From contig NC_091278.1 of assembly GCF_042100115.1 (NCBI RefSeq), forward strand, positions 558,001-622,000: a DNA stretch of 64,000 nt, in the 5' to 3' direction. The position numbers were made by a program, and so were the translations under genes. Under the pieces are notes generated by a model, which was not told where the DNA came from, did no database searches, and worked only from the letters and a program-made list of their open reading frames with translations. Numbering within the stretch: the first letter of the stretch is position 1; every line of letters begins with the position of its first letter. The DNA is from Alternaria dauci. Lineage: Eukaryota; Ascomycota; Dothideomycetes; Pleosporales; Pleosporaceae. This document shows positions 36,304-48,719 of the stretch, piece after piece.

Positions 36304-39046
36304 CGTGAGAGTAATTGTCGCTTTGGTGTTTGTGTAGGTCTACACCCGTGAGTTGTTAGCACTGCTAGGTTATGCGCCGGAATAGCACGCGTATTGCGAC
36401 GCGATTTGTGGGTATTGACATTGGGTCATATGGGAATATACCTTTCCGTGGATACAGTGAAACCGATGGTAAAGTTTCCAGGGTCGACGTATTGCGCGGT
36501 AAACAGCTGTTGCATGGGTTTTGAGAAGCGGGGGTCCAGCCTGGTGAGGTCGTGCAGGGCCTGGTGATGTCATAGGCCTGGCCCGGAAGCTACGCATCGC
36601 GAGCATTGTATCCCCAGCTAGTCACACATCCACTACTGCCGAAGCATCCGTCTTCCATCGTCCAAATACAACGACCAGTGTCAAAGCTACATATACCGAA
36701 GGCTTGGATCCCCGTTTGCCTCTGTTTTCCTATGCGCCCTCCATCTCTATCTTACTCATTCGATCAGACGGCAAACCGATAAACTAGTGCACGAGCCTAG
36801 GTCACGTAGCACCTTCACCTCCGCGACTGTCAGAGTCGATGTGATAAGAACAGTCTTTCAAGATGCTCTGGTATGTCGTACAGCTCTAACCTCGAGCATT
36901 ACAGCCCCGATAAGATTATTACGACACAACCTAGTAGTTCTCTGCCTCGTTAACAAGATCCAATGTGCTGCCAGACCTCGAAACCACAGGAGTCTGTGTT
37001 TGGTGAGCGTTGCTGCACAAGGCCTATATATCTTGCGATACTATCAACGCTGCTGGTCGGTAGTGCCAGAGAATGTATCGTTTCTAGGTAATCGCAGGAG
37101 GTATTCATTGGTAGGCCATCTTGTTGTGCAGTATACATGGACGCGTGAAGTGTGGCCGTCAATCGGGACTTTCTGTGGGTTGCTCCTGGCTTCATGTTCG
37201 CACTCGTCATTACGAACGAAATTCGCACTGAATACGTCCGGTCTCACCCATAAGCGCAGCTGTTGGGTTGCTGCAATGCTTTGTAAGTGTAAGAATCGAA
37301 AGGGCGCATCAATCTGACACATCTCAGGTGGACATCTTATACTCGATGTCTCTATCTGCGATGCAAAAGCTGCATGGACTCACAGTATCGTAACGCACGC
37401 TTGCACCACTCCATGTCGGCCACCTCCAACCAAGTAGTACACATGCGCGCTTGTATCCAAGGGGCAGGAAGTTTGTCGTGGGAAACTCACCTTAACACAT
37501 ATGGAAGTGTCCAAGTGTGATATGTCTAAAGAAAGACACTTGGCTGCCCAAGGGCGCTTCGCATCTTATCTTGTTGGTACGACCTTCCTACTGCGTCGGG
37601 GTAATCCGCACGGAACGATCCAGACTGCGACGTGGATGTCCGGTCTCACCAAGAATGACCGTTCTTCGATTCCTATATGCACTTGCGAGTGCCCTTGTCA
37701 GCCTGCTCCGCGGACCAAGCCGCTCTACCTACAGCTACCATGTCACACCGTGTCAGCTGGTATATGGGTACGATCAGCGTCTGTTGTGCCCTCACGCATT
37801 CTTGATCCGTCATAGCCTAGCAGCTGTCGTAGTTCTGTGGTTTCATGAATCGGAACAGCATGGTCCATATCACTACCTTAGGACCTAGGTACTTAGGATC
37901 AGGCTGAACATTACAATATTCGGGTGCGATAAGCTCCTGTCGAGCTACCTAGGCACGTGCTGACTGGTATTACCGAGCTTCCAACTTAGCCACGGCAATG
38001 TGCAGCCAACGGACGCTTTGCATATCATATAGGTGGCTCCTATTCCTTGCGCCATTTAGGCTTACCTGGTAGCGTTGTTAACATTCAAAGACTTGGCGAA
38101 ATGGCCCGTTTCGACTTACCAATCATGCCAATCCGGGGGCGGCTGGACCTTGAGCATGTCATAAGCACCGAGAAAGGATCAATTTCGGGAGCGGGACCCT
38201 GGAAAGGTGAACAGTGCCAAGACGGCCGCCGCGTCATTATCGGATGTTTCTATGTTCAACGGCGGGTTTTTGACCTATCTGTAGAGGAGAGCGCAAAGGT
38301 CTCAGCATAGCACAGCGCAGGAATGCATTCGGCAACAACCTATTGAAGATGGCCAAAAATCACTGCTCAACTCGACAATTCCACCCGAGCTCCAAGATCT
38401 GGCCCCGCTTTTTCTTCTTGGCTAGGTGGCACAGTGACCTGATGTGATTATCATCATTAACGGGAAGTTCGCAACTGCTATTCTGTTAACGGGCCCATCC
38501 AAGCTTAAAGGCTAGCGGATTAGTTTCGCCGCTCGACTTTTCGGTTGTTAGACCACCATGATCACAAAAGACGCTAATCTATTTGAGAACAACTCGGCGT
38601 GATACCGGCGTAACCATGTACGGCAGTCGACGAGATTGAAATCTCACCCATACTCATCACACCCATGCTGCGCAGTGCAAAGCGGCGCTCTTCCCAGTTG
38701 TGGGATCACGCGTGCATCATGTACATGCAGGCCAACGTCCCAGCCTCTAAACCCTTGGCACCCATACAAGTGCCTCGAATAGACTCGCCGTGAGTGGGTA
38801 CCGTCAGTCCGGGAATTTGCCAAACGTGAGATGATCATTTCCTCTGTCAAACGCAAGTCCTGCTATTCGATAATTCAGGACTGCGGGGGATGGTGTCTAA
38901 ACTAGTATCCATGTCGGTATGTGGACACTACAAGGTCGTACCGGTCTGTAACAATTATTGTTGACGTAGTAAAACAGTATAAATCCACAGTCACCCGCCC
39001 TCCTCTACCTATAGCTTAAGTCTTTTCGAATATTTCCCTACTTAAG
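36304..39046. other. Long gene-free region upstream of the catalase gene
   Basis: About 2.7 kb between the divergent pil1 and catalase starts. It includes short CCTAGGTA-type palindromes near 37884-37893 and 37948-37955. The stretch 38962-38968 (TGACGTA) resembles a CREB/ATF-type site, and 38978-38984 (TATAAAT) is a TATA-like box 63 bases before the catalase ATG. An open frame of 176 codons at 36787-37317 shows no coding-like features. No gene is recognised. Confidence 0.45.
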
Positions 39047-41551
39047 ATGGTACGAGTTCAGATTCTCACGGCAGTCACTGCCTTGGTGCGCGTTACTCAG
39101 GCAGGATGTCCTTACATGGATGGCGAAGCTGTCGTTCGCCGAGACGAGGATTCTGCGTCAACTGACGAGTTCCTGGCCCGCTACGAGGTCGATTCCAGCG
39201 ATGTTTACATGACGAACCCAGTTGGTGGTCCAATCGAAGACCAAGAAAGTCTCTCCGCTGGCGAGCGTGGTCCAACACTTTTGGAGGACCAAACTTTCAG
39301 AAGAAAGGTAAGCTCTACTTGGACAAAATACTGATGAGATGCGGACTAACCTCATCTTTATAGATTATGCATTTCGACCATGAGCGCGTTCCTGAACGCG
39401 CCGTCCACGCAAGAGGAGCCGGAGCACACGGCACCTTTGTCTCTTACGGCGATTACTCCAACATCACTGGCGCATCTTTCTTGAGCGCGCCCGGAAAGGA
39501 GACGCCAATCTTCATCCGATTCTCCACTGTTGCTGGATCAAGAGGTAGCGCCGACACAGTGCGAGATGTGCATGGATTCGCAGTTAGGTGGTACACTGAT
39601 GAAGGAAACTTTGGTACGTTACAAGTTTTTATTGTACGAGTACCACTCGGCCGTGTTCTTCTGCTAACCATTCCTGTTGATAGACATTGTTGGAAACAAC
39701 ATTCCAGTGTTCTTCATCCAAGATGCGATCAAGTTCCCCGATCTCATCCATGCCGTCAAGCCAAAGCCGGATTCTGAGATCCCACAAGGTATGTTATGAC
39801 TCTACAAAGTGCTTGTGAAACATGCACTAACGTGTCAATTCCTTCTCTGCAGCTGCTACTGCGCATGACTCCGCTTGGGACTTCTTTTCTCAACAGCCCA
39901 GTTCCATGCACACACTTCTGTGGGCAATGTCGGGACACGGTACGATCAGGTCTTACAGGCACACGGATGGATTTGGTGTTCACACCTTCCGCTTCGTGAC
40001 CGACGAGGGCAAATCCAAGCTTGTCAAGTTCCGCTTCAGGTCGCTCCAAGGCAAAGCTTCCTTGTTGTGGGAAGAAGCTCAATTGACTACGGGTATGAAC
40101 GCCGATTTCCACCGCCAAGATTTGTTCGACAGCATCCAGCAAGGCCTCTTCCCGGAGTGGGTGTTTGAGGCTCAGATCATGGAAGAAGAGGATCAGCTAC
40201 GATTTGGCTTCGACCTCCTCGATCCTACCAAGATTGTACCTGAGGACATTGTGCCTTTCACTCCGCTCGGAAAGTTGACCTTGAACCGCAATCCTCGCAA
40301 CTACTTCTCTGAGACGGAACAGATCATGTTCCAGCCTGGACACTTAGGTACTGTGACTATACAACATGTAGATTGTGCATATACTGACTTTAACAGTTCG
40401 CGGAATTGATCTAACGGAAGACCCTCTGCTTCAAGGAAGAATGTTCTCTTACCTCGATACACAGTTGAACCGCAACATGGGTGGCCCGAACTTCGAGGTA
40501 AGTCCTGACTGTGCGGATTGGATGTGAAACAAAGACTGACTTTGTATCCTCACATTAGCAAATTCCAATCAACCAGCCTCGCGTACCTGTGCACAACAAC
40601 GAAAGGGATGGCGCTGGCCAGATGTTCATTCCTCTCAACACAGCACCCTACTCGCCAAACACATTGAACGAAGGATCTCCCCGACAGGCAAACCAAACCA
40701 ACGGTCGTGGCTTCATCACCGCCCCGAGCCGCTCCACAAGTGGAAGGGTTGTCCGATCCGTCTCCAGCACATTCGCTGATGTCTGGAGCCAACCTCGCCT
40801 GTTCTTCAACTCGCTTCTGCCCGTCGAGCAACAATTCGTGGTCAACGCTCTGCGATTCGAGACCGCGCAGCTGAGGAGCGACGTTGTCAAGAACAACGTG
40901 CTTATCCAGCTCAACCGCATTTCTCACGACATCGCCGTAAGGGTGGCCGACGCGTTGGGCATGACCGCACCAGAAGCAGATGACACTTACTACCACGACA
41001 ACACGACTATCGGAGTTAGCGCTTCTGGTGAGCCACTGCTCAAGCTGGACGGCCTGAGGGTCGGCTACCTTACTTCTGCATCTGCCTCCAGCGAAAACGC
41101 TCAGGCTTTGAAGGCAGCTCTCGCTGACCTCAACGTTGGAATGGCTGTTGTAGCTGAGCGTCTCAGCAGCGACATTGACCAAACCTACTCGGCTACATCT
41201 GCAGTCCAGTTCGATGCCATTGTCGTCGATGGCAGCGCAGAAAGCCTCTTCGCGCCCACTGCCAGCCTGGCCAACTCAAACTCAACTGTTCCTGCCCGCA
41301 ACACGACCGGCAGCGCCTCTTCGACTCTCTACCCTGCCGGTCGCCCGCTTCAGATTCTCCAGGATGGATATCGCTTCGGTAAGCCCGTCGCTGTTCTCGG
41401 TTCCAGCAACAACGTTGCTTTTGGCGCGGCTGCTATCGAAGCGTCTACTCCCGGTGTCTACAGTTCAAGCGACGTATCCGCAATCGTGGAGCAGCTAACT
41501 GAGGGTCTCACCACCTTCAAGTTCTTGGACAGATATCCTCTGGATAACTAG
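39047..41551 (+). CDS. catB: Secreted large-subunit catalase (CatB type)
   Basis: This heme catalase destroys hydrogen peroxide and is of the large-subunit, secreted CatB/Cat3 type. Exons: 39047-39307, 39364-39613, 39684-39788, 39853-40347, 40397-40497 and 40559-41551, giving 734 residues, the size expected for this clade. A signal peptide covers about residues 1-19 ([19 protein letters not shown]). The distal His is about residue 102 in [12 protein letters not shown], and the catalytic Asn is about residue 175 in [11 protein letters not shown]. The proximal heme-ligand motif is in the [12 protein letters not shown] segment. The C-terminal ~180 residues form the flavodoxin-like domain typical of large catalases ([15 protein letters not shown]..., [30 protein letters not shown]). 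It is convergent with the BRE4-like gene, 224 bases apart. Upstream TGACGTA suggests AtfA-type stress control, which is an inference. Confidence 0.95.
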
Positions 41552-41775
41552 GGGAAGTGTGTATTTTACCAGGGCGTGTTTTTGATGTAGCATTTCGATT
41601 CTTTCGTGTACAGGGTTACTTATAAGGCGCGTATTTTTGGTGCGTATACTAGCAATTTATACAATGCCGTGCCTTGAACATACTACTTTTGAGAGTGAAT
41701 GAATGTCGCTTAGTAGTAGAAAAAGTACGATGGAGCCAAAAGTGTAGAGTCATCGGTTCTGTGCATTGCGTATAT

Positions 41776-44700
41776 CTAGTAGAGTTTCAGATCCTCCTCA
41801 CTCAGCACGCCATACAGTTTCTCAATCTCCTGCCCAATGATATTGAGATCATGCGCAAGCTGCCCAGTTACCAACGCATACGCGTACAACAACTCGTAGT
41901 CTTCATCGTTGGCGATGACCTTTCCAAGGCCGCTCTGCCGGAACTCAAAGACCTTTGCTAACAATCGGTCGCGCGTGTGTTCAACATTGGGTAATACATC
42001 GTTGAGCGGGTAAGCTAACTTCATTGAAGAAGCCATCACTGTAGCTTGTTAGTAGGTGCGCTTCATACAGTTTAGTCCATGTTGCTTACCCGAGAACAAA
42101 TGACTGATACGCCAACTCAGTTCCGTCCATTCCTTTTTGGTGTACCTCAAAGCTTCCTTCTCGCCTTCAGATGCCTTCAAGTCTTTCAGAATCACGACAT
42201 TCATCGCATGGAAGCTATCCAATATACGGCTAGTCGCGCCTAGAATTATCTTGAAGCTCTTGTCCGGGAAGGGACCCTTGAGTTCAAATTCGGCAGCAGC
42301 TGATGCACGCAATGTGTCCAGATGAGATAGATATCGTCGGAGCTCGAGCTCTTCGCGTTCGGACATGTACGAGTATGTTCGACGTGAGTTTTCGTTGGAC
42401 TCGAGCAAGGTCTTTAGAGGACCGCGCTTCCAAATCAACCCCATCTTGAGCCACAGCAGAGACGTGCCCTTCTTGACTTTGCGACGCGCTGAGATGGGCC
42501 AGATGACTCTTGTCACCATGATGCCCCATAGACAACCAACCATGACAGCGACGACACGATGCAGCACAATCTCCCATATCTCAGGCGAGATACCGCCCTC
42601 ATCGTCGTCATCGTCCTCGTCTTTGACAGACAGCGAGTATGCGTAGAGTGCAGAAAGGTTGTAAGTCAACAGGATGAAGCGACCCATAGGCCCTTTGCCC
42701 TTGCCTACAATGATGTAAAAGCAGAACAGAGAGATGAGCCAACCGAAGAACCCCAATACGAAGGCATGGTCATCGGCTGCAATCCAAGCGGCGATGGCAA
42801 GAACAGCCCCAAGACATGTACCAGCAAAACGTTGGAAACCAGTGGTGTTGGAGGCGCCGATAGTCATCGAACAAACCAACATGTATGACAGCAGGCCCCA
42901 CTCTCCACGCCAATGACTGTAGAACCCCCGAGTTGATTGGATGAAGGACCACATGGCGTAGAGGACCGCGCCAATACCAACCTTGACAGCGAATTTCAGG
43001 TCATCTCTCCTGAAAATGGCCAATGAAGTCCAAATGCGATATGACAGCGGCTGTTCGTTTTCCGACTTGTATGGATCGCCGCGTGTAGACTTCCGGTAGA
43101 TGGGGTTATGGATTTCGCGTGAGCCTCCTGGCGTTTGGGCTTCGGTTTCGTCGATAAGACTGGACTCCTCTGAATCATCTCCCGATCTGGTCTTGTTGCG
43201 CCCGCGTTGCCAGAATTTCAGCCAACTGTAGGTTCTTTGTCGCGGGTAGCGATTGACATTTGCCTTTAACTCTTCAAGAATGTCAAGAAACGTGACCATG
43301 TCTTCGGCGAAATCCAACAACGACGAACTGAAGTACCCGCAACTTGCGGCAACCTCTTCAAAGTCGGCCGCGACCGCTGCGGAGCTGGCCCTGGTTGGTA
43401 TCTTGTTCTTGTAGACAGCCGAAAGAGCTTCCCGTCGTGCGTTGGAAAACAGTGCTTTCGCGTCGACCAGACTGTGACGAAAGTGCTCGTTGATAGCCAT
43501 GTTGTACTCGGGCCCGGGTCCAAAAGGTAGTTCAGAGAGAACTTCGCGTAAGGTGTATGCCAAAGATTTCTAGCGGAGTTAGCACAGGCGGTAAATTGGA
43601 ATCTGCGAACATACCATTGGTGGTCCCAAGTGAGCAATAAACACAGAGAACATGTCAGCAGGTGTGAGGTTCGATTGCAAAAGGTTTGTGACTTGGTCAG
43701 ACTTCCTCTTGGTCGGAGTAGACTCGTCGTCAGATGCGGCTGCTGAAGGGTATGCGGATGCTTCAGCAGAACTCTCGGGCAGCTCATCGATGGAGGCGAG
43801 AATGCTAGTGCGCCTCTCGGAATGGCTGAGACTGGGAGACAGTTGCGGCGGGCTTAGTGACATGGCGTGCTCGGAAAATATTGATGAGGTGACGGTTCCG
43901 TTGGTCGGTATAGGCTGATGCGACATCCCATTTGGTTCCGACTCTGACTGCGCCAACAACGTAAACTGAGTCTCAGCAGCACTGCGCAGTCCTCCGCAGC
44001 TCTGCATTAGCTTCTCCAGACATTTGACCAGCTTGGCATTGATCTTGTACTCCTCCTCAGTACCCAGAGCGTAGTGTTCAAACTTGGCTTCTCCCAAGTT
44101 CTTTACCAGAGTCTTGAATGTGGACTGACTCTTCTTGGAGGCTTCGACATAGGAGTCGCTCTTGAGGTCTGATTCGGCACCGGAAAGGAAGCTGAGGGTA
44201 ATGCCGTTGAGCATCTCGGCCATGGCATCAGTCGATTTGATGAAAGTGTCGCGGAATTCGGTGCGGGCCGACTTTGGCTGCACAAGAAGCGAGACCAGGG
44301 CTGAGGCGGAACAGCCCAGAAGTACCATTTTCAGGACTTGCCAGACCTTGACGTAGGAGAACTTGGCTGCCTGGACCGCACCCTCCTTGGTCAGGATGGT
44401 GATGAGGGCGAGCGAAGTCAAGGAGCACGCGACGTTGACGAGTGGATTGCCGAGCTTTTGTTTTGTCCACCCCACGAGTCCCAGGCCTCCTCCACAGAAT
44501 ACAACGAGCACTATGGCATGGCCCAGTACCAACAGGTCATGGTTTCCAAAGTAGGCGGACACGGCCATGCTGGAGAAGGAGACGACGGCGGCATACATGA
44601 AGGCGGCAAAGGCCAAGATGACAGCCTCGATCATGCTGCCGGCCGAGCGGGCTGGATGGAAGTAGACGGTAATGGTGGCGACTATGTGCTTTCCGTCGTT

Positions 44701-45124
44701 CTTGCCCAGCAGGCCTGCAATGGCCGGCACGAACGTGGCCAGCGAGCCAAGGACATAGGCCAGCGAGCATTTCAGGATGCCGATTCCAGTGTCGCTCGTC
44801 GCATACGCGTAGCCTTGGCGACATTTGTTGCGGACGATGACTTTGGCCAGTTCGACTCTGCCCATGTCGCGGTGTCGCTCATGGTCGAATTCGCCTGGCG
44901 CAAGCAGAAACTCGGACGATTCGGTCGGTCGGTGTTGGGATCGCCGCAGAGTAAAGGCCTTCTTGACGCGTTCGCCTGTCTTGGGTTGGACCATGGTCGC
45001 GCTGCGTAGCTGTGTACGATTATCATCAGCTCATTGCCTCGATTCCTGCCCCAGAGACGCGACTTACACTGGGCCGCAAGAAGCGGCGCTCAGCCGGGGT
45101 TTGTGGCGGCGTTTCGTTAGCCAT
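41776..45124 (-). CDS. BRE4-like / fusaric-acid-resistance-like membrane protein (DUF2421)
   Basis: This is a fungal polytopic membrane protein of the group related to yeast BRE4 (brefeldin A sensitivity), with aromatic-acid-exporter and FUSC-like modules and a C-terminal DUF2421 region. Exons: 45124-45068, 45009-43615, 43569-42090 and 42038-41776, giving 1064 residues. Two hydrophobic blocks, each of about five or six membrane segments, are visible: residues ~75-250 (ILKCSLAYVLGSLATFVPAIAG..., VLGHAIVLVVFCGGGLGL) and ~650-830 (FAVKVGIGAVLYAMWSFIQ..., FAGTCLGAVLAIAAWIA..., FFGWLISLFCFYIIVG). Soluble helical regions connect and follow them. The first exon (MANETPPQTPAERRFLRPS) was added because it joins in frame through a GTAAGT intron; starting at 44994 instead would lose about 24 residues. 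Substrate unknown. Confidence 0.87.
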
Positions 45125-46147
45125 GGTGCAGGTGGTCGGCCGTAGATTCTGATCAGGGCCTAAGAGAGATGGTCATGCAAGGCTCTGGCCGTTGCGCTGC
45201 GGAGGCGCGCCTTGGATCGTTGCACGTGAACGTGAACCCTGGAGATGCCCAGATGCAATGACGCTGGCGCTAACCGCCACAGCCACCCGCGTGCCACATG
45301 GATTCGGTGCTGCCATACTGTACCACCCACCGGCCTTGGGCATGCAGACCACGGCCCAAGTCCTTCATCGCCAGACAAACAAAAGACAAGCTCATGATTT
45401 TCCAGAGTGCTTGGAAAGAGGGGGGCTTGCTCAGCTAGTGCGGTATCTCCTCGGTTAGTCTAGTTGTTTTTGGCACGTTGATAAGCGTTGTAGCAGAGTG
45501 CCTCTCGCAACCGACATTAAAACGATACACTCAAGTCCACCCAGTAATCGAGTATCCTTACGTCTACATACAGGTGCTTATTACCCCGCATCCTTCAGGT
45601 GCCGTGGATCTCACAAAGTACCCGCTCCAAACTATTGGGGGAGTTGATCAACATACCTACCTAGGTAGGTAGGTAGATTACTTATCCCTAACGAAGGCTC
45701 CACGCTGAAGCGTGTCAACGAAACTGTCCAACAACGAGACATTATAGAGCTCTCTAGTAGACAAGTGTCTAGCAAGAAGATTTGGTGTTTAGTTAGCTCT
45801 TCCGCTTGCATCTATACTCGTCCAAGTCAACTATACACATTCCGTCGTATTACACTTTCACTGCCGTACAACCAACTGGATTACTCACAGTGGAACTTGG
45901 GACGAGAAACAACTAAGAGCCGACCAATTAGCTTGCTGCTAGCTTCCTAGAGAGCGGGCAACCTTGCAAGACAGAACGCGCGACGCTACAGCGTGACGTT
46001 GTGATGCATGCACTACTAGCCCGCTCTCAGGAGTTGCTGAGCCCGACCAATCTACATAAATTATCTGGGGAGCTCTTCTTTTGGAGAGCATCAGTGCTAT
46101 TGTATCTTGAAATCACCATCTATCAATTTTCCAGCCTGACTTTCCAA
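45125..46147. other. Intergenic region
   Basis: About 1 kb between the divergent BRE4-like and short P450 genes. It contains a palindromic microsatellite of TACC/GGTA units at 45654-45676. No gene is seen. Confidence 0.45.
45654..45676. repeat. TACC/GGTA palindromic microsatellite
   Basis: Four-base units TACC turn into GGTA at a central CCTAGG, giving a small perfect palindrome plus extra GGTA copies. This kind of repeat is frequent between genes in filamentous ascomycetes. No function is implied. Confidence 0.7.
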
Positions 46148-47818
46148 ATGTCGTCGCAAGACTCGGACACTTCATGGATGTCTTTGCTTTCCTCTTCGGA
46201 ACGCGAAATACCGTTACCGTCTATGCTTTCTTCTCCAGTCTTCTTGAGAGTTCTTTTGGTGTTCCTGCCGATCATCACTGTAGGTGCTCTTTACGATGGC
46301 TGCCGGGTTGCATTCGCATAGACTAACAAAACCGCAGTGGTTCTTGTACAGTGGATTGACCAATCCACTGAGAAAGTTGCCGGGTCCTTCAATCAGCCGG
46401 TAGATGAATCTAAAATTACAGTAAGTTCTCGCCATTCAGACTCCAAACTCCCTTTCGCGGTCGATGAGCCCATATCTAATGATACAGGTATATCACGCTA
46501 GCAGGAACCAGGGGCTGGTATCTCCAAGCGCTTCATGACCGCTACGGTCAGTACTACTACCACGCGATTCCTCCCATCGTGCTGAATTATGCGTGACAGG
46601 TCCTGTTGTTCGTATCTCTCCCTATGAAGTCTCAGTTGCCGATGTAGCCGCTGTAAAATCCATTTACAGAGTCGGCAGCCCGTTTTTGAAATCTGTATGG
46701 TACAGTGACTTTACTGGAGAAACCAAGGATGTGAGCCTTCTCACCGTCACGGATCCACATGTCCACGCACACTGGCGCAAATTGGTAGCGCACAGCTTTT
46801 CTGAGAAATGGATTCAGAATCTGGAGCCCTACATCGCCAAGACCGTTAGACTAGCTATTGAGAAGATAGCTGGGGACATCAAAGAACATGGACACGCTGA
46901 TATATACAAGTGGTTCACTTTTATGGTAGGCGTCCTCACTTAGATGCCACTAGCCGTACTCTGGCGCTAACCACATACTTCAGGCAACTGATGTTATTGG
47001 AGAGTCGTCTTTTGGCGAGTCTTTCCGGATGCTTGAGACTGGACAGGTCCGTTTGCGAACCTCTCGGCAGACTCGTACTAACGAGATATTATCAGAAAAC
47101 CAATACATCAAGGACATTGAAGATGGAAGCATGACTACCGATCAGTTAGAACTTGATGCTGTAATATATATTATAGCAGGCACAGACACTACCGCACTTA
47201 CGGTCACCTACATTGTGTGGTATCTAATCTTGCATCCAGACATTCAAGCGGCTGTGATTCGAGAGGTCGCAGCGCTCCCGGATGGTTTCACGGATGCGAA
47301 TCTGCGAGAATGCAAGTTGCTCAACAACGTTATTACCGAACCTATCCGCATCAGGCCTACCGTTGGTCAAACCCTTCCTCGTGTCGTTCCAAAAGGAGGA
47401 GCCGAAATATGCGGACATCACATTCCACCAGGCACTACTATCGGAGCACAAACTTGGACGATGCACCACAACCCGGCAGTATTCAAGGACCTGGAAAAGT
47501 TCATTCCAGAGAGATGGAACGACCCTTCAAAGGAGATGTTGCAGAGTTACTATCCGTTTGGTGGAGGTAGCCGAGGTAAGCTTTAGCCTGCCGTGTCTTT
47601 ACTTGGAACGAGTGTGGCTGACATTGATGGTAGCCTGCATCGGCGCAAACTTCGCTCAGCTTGAGCTTCGTCATGCTCTTGCTAACTTCTATCGTACCTT
47701 CCCGAAAGGTGTTAGCATATCGAGTGCTGAATCATTCAGCAAGGCAGAAATGGATGTCGACACATACTTTGTGACTTTGCCAAAGGGCCACCGATGCGTC
47801 ATCCAGGCAAACAAATAG
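46148..47818 (+). CDS. Short cytochrome P450 lacking the F-G region
   Basis: Six exons keep one frame: 46148-46279, 46338-46399, 46488-46546, 46600-46925, 46984-47575 and 47634-47818, giving 451 residues. A hydrophobic anchor lies at about 28-50, followed by a Pro-rich hinge (KLPGPS). The B-helix region RYGPVVRISPYEVSV and the C-helix WRKLVAHSFSEKW are present. The I-helix has AGTDTT, the K-helix ExxR is EPIR, and the heme loop is FGGGSRACIG with Cys at about residue 392. The segment that should separate FGESFRMLETGQ from the I-helix, normally near 100 residues, is reduced to about 40, so most of the F and G helices and substrate roof are missing. The class resembles fungal benzoate-hydroxylase or trichothecene-type P450s. 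Because the frame and splice sites survive, this may be a recent in-frame deletion allele, a decaying gene, or a missed exon. Confidence 0.75.
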
Positions 47819-48000
47819 GGTGCTTCATATTACTATAATGCGCCAAGACCGCTTTTATTTACCGTAGTTGTACGTCGAATGTGTATAAGGAAGCAGGCTT
47901 TTTACATAAACGTAGCGTCCTTAATGACTGTGGACGTGGTAGTATCAGAAACGTGAATGTATTGGATCAACTGAGGGAAGCGTCTCGGACATCGAACCGC

Positions 48001-48719
48001 TTACAGGCTACCTTCCTGTCTCTTCAACCGCTCAAACAACTGTACAAAAGCAGCCGGCTCTTGCGCTCCACCGATCTCGTACTTGTCGTTTATGGTAAAA
48101 TTGGGAACACCAGTGATCTGTTGTCGGACCGCCTGCTGCACTTCCCTATCAACCTCAGGACCTCCTTTGCCTTCCTTCAACCAAGCTTTTATCTCTTTTT
48201 CATCCAGCCCAGCCTTGACACCTGCCTCGGTTAGGATCTCTTGGCTAGTGATATCCTTCTCGTTCTCAAAGTATGCAGCGAAGAGCTCCTCAATCACTCG
48301 AGTCTGCATTTGCGGGCCCTTGGTTTTTCCAAGTTGCACAAGTCGGTGCGAGTCGCGCGTGTTTCCAGTCTTGCCGCCGTACTTGAAGTTGATTCCCTCG
48401 CCTTTACCAATTTGCGAGAGACGCTCTTGCATCATTGCTGTGCGCTCTTTGCCAAATTTGGACTCGTACAGTTGTTGCTTGTCGGCGCTCTTTGGCGCAT
48501 CAGGGTTCAAGTAAAAGGGGAACCAGTTGGTCTCGAAAGTGTCCGTCGACTCAGGGTGCTTCTCCTTGTAGGCGGCGATGCCCTTTTCCAAGCGCTTCTT
48601 GCCTACATAGCACCATGCTTTAAACTGGTTAGTGCTGAACGCATATATATTGAATGCTTTTGTTGTAGAGACTTACGGCACACTGTGTCGCTTACAATGT
48701 CGACCTTGAAGTTGGTCAT
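48001..48719 (-). CDS. DsbA/FrnE-family thioredoxin-fold oxidoreductase
   Basis: Two exons, 48719-48677 and 48617-48001, give 219 residues. The protein begins with a strand (FKVDIVSD) leading directly into the redox motif CPWC at residues 14-17, and the intron lies within the Pro codon of that motif. The rest matches the DSBA-like thioredoxin family that includes bacterial FrnE and 2-hydroxychromene-2-carboxylate isomerases: NWFPFYLNPDAP, the helical insertion with SHRLVQLGKTKG and QTRVIEELFAAYFENEKDI, and the cis-Pro loop VPNFTINDKYEIGGAQ. There is no signal peptide, so it is probably cytosolic. Such proteins reduce or isomerise small aromatic or thiol substrates. It is convergent with the short P450, 182 bases apart. 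A role with its neighbours is possible but unproven. Confidence 0.9.

Noticed and set aside
36787..37317. 176-codon open frame on the plus strand upstream of the catalase gene
   Set aside because: No recognisable motif and an Arg/Ser/Cys/Leu composition typical of non-coding sequence.
40550..41182. 210-codon minus-strand frame inside the catalase gene
   Set aside because: Shadow of the catalase last exon, which has conserved large-catalase sequence.
43668..43678. GGTTCGATTGC resembling a tRNA B box
   Set aside because: Lies inside the BRE4-like coding exon and has no matching A box or cloverleaf around it.
47062..47098. Possible intron with a TACTAAC branch site in the short P450
   Set aside because: Removing it from the only nearby GT donor (47047) to the TCAG at 47098 breaks the frame, while reading through stays open. 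Kept as coding but noted in the findings.
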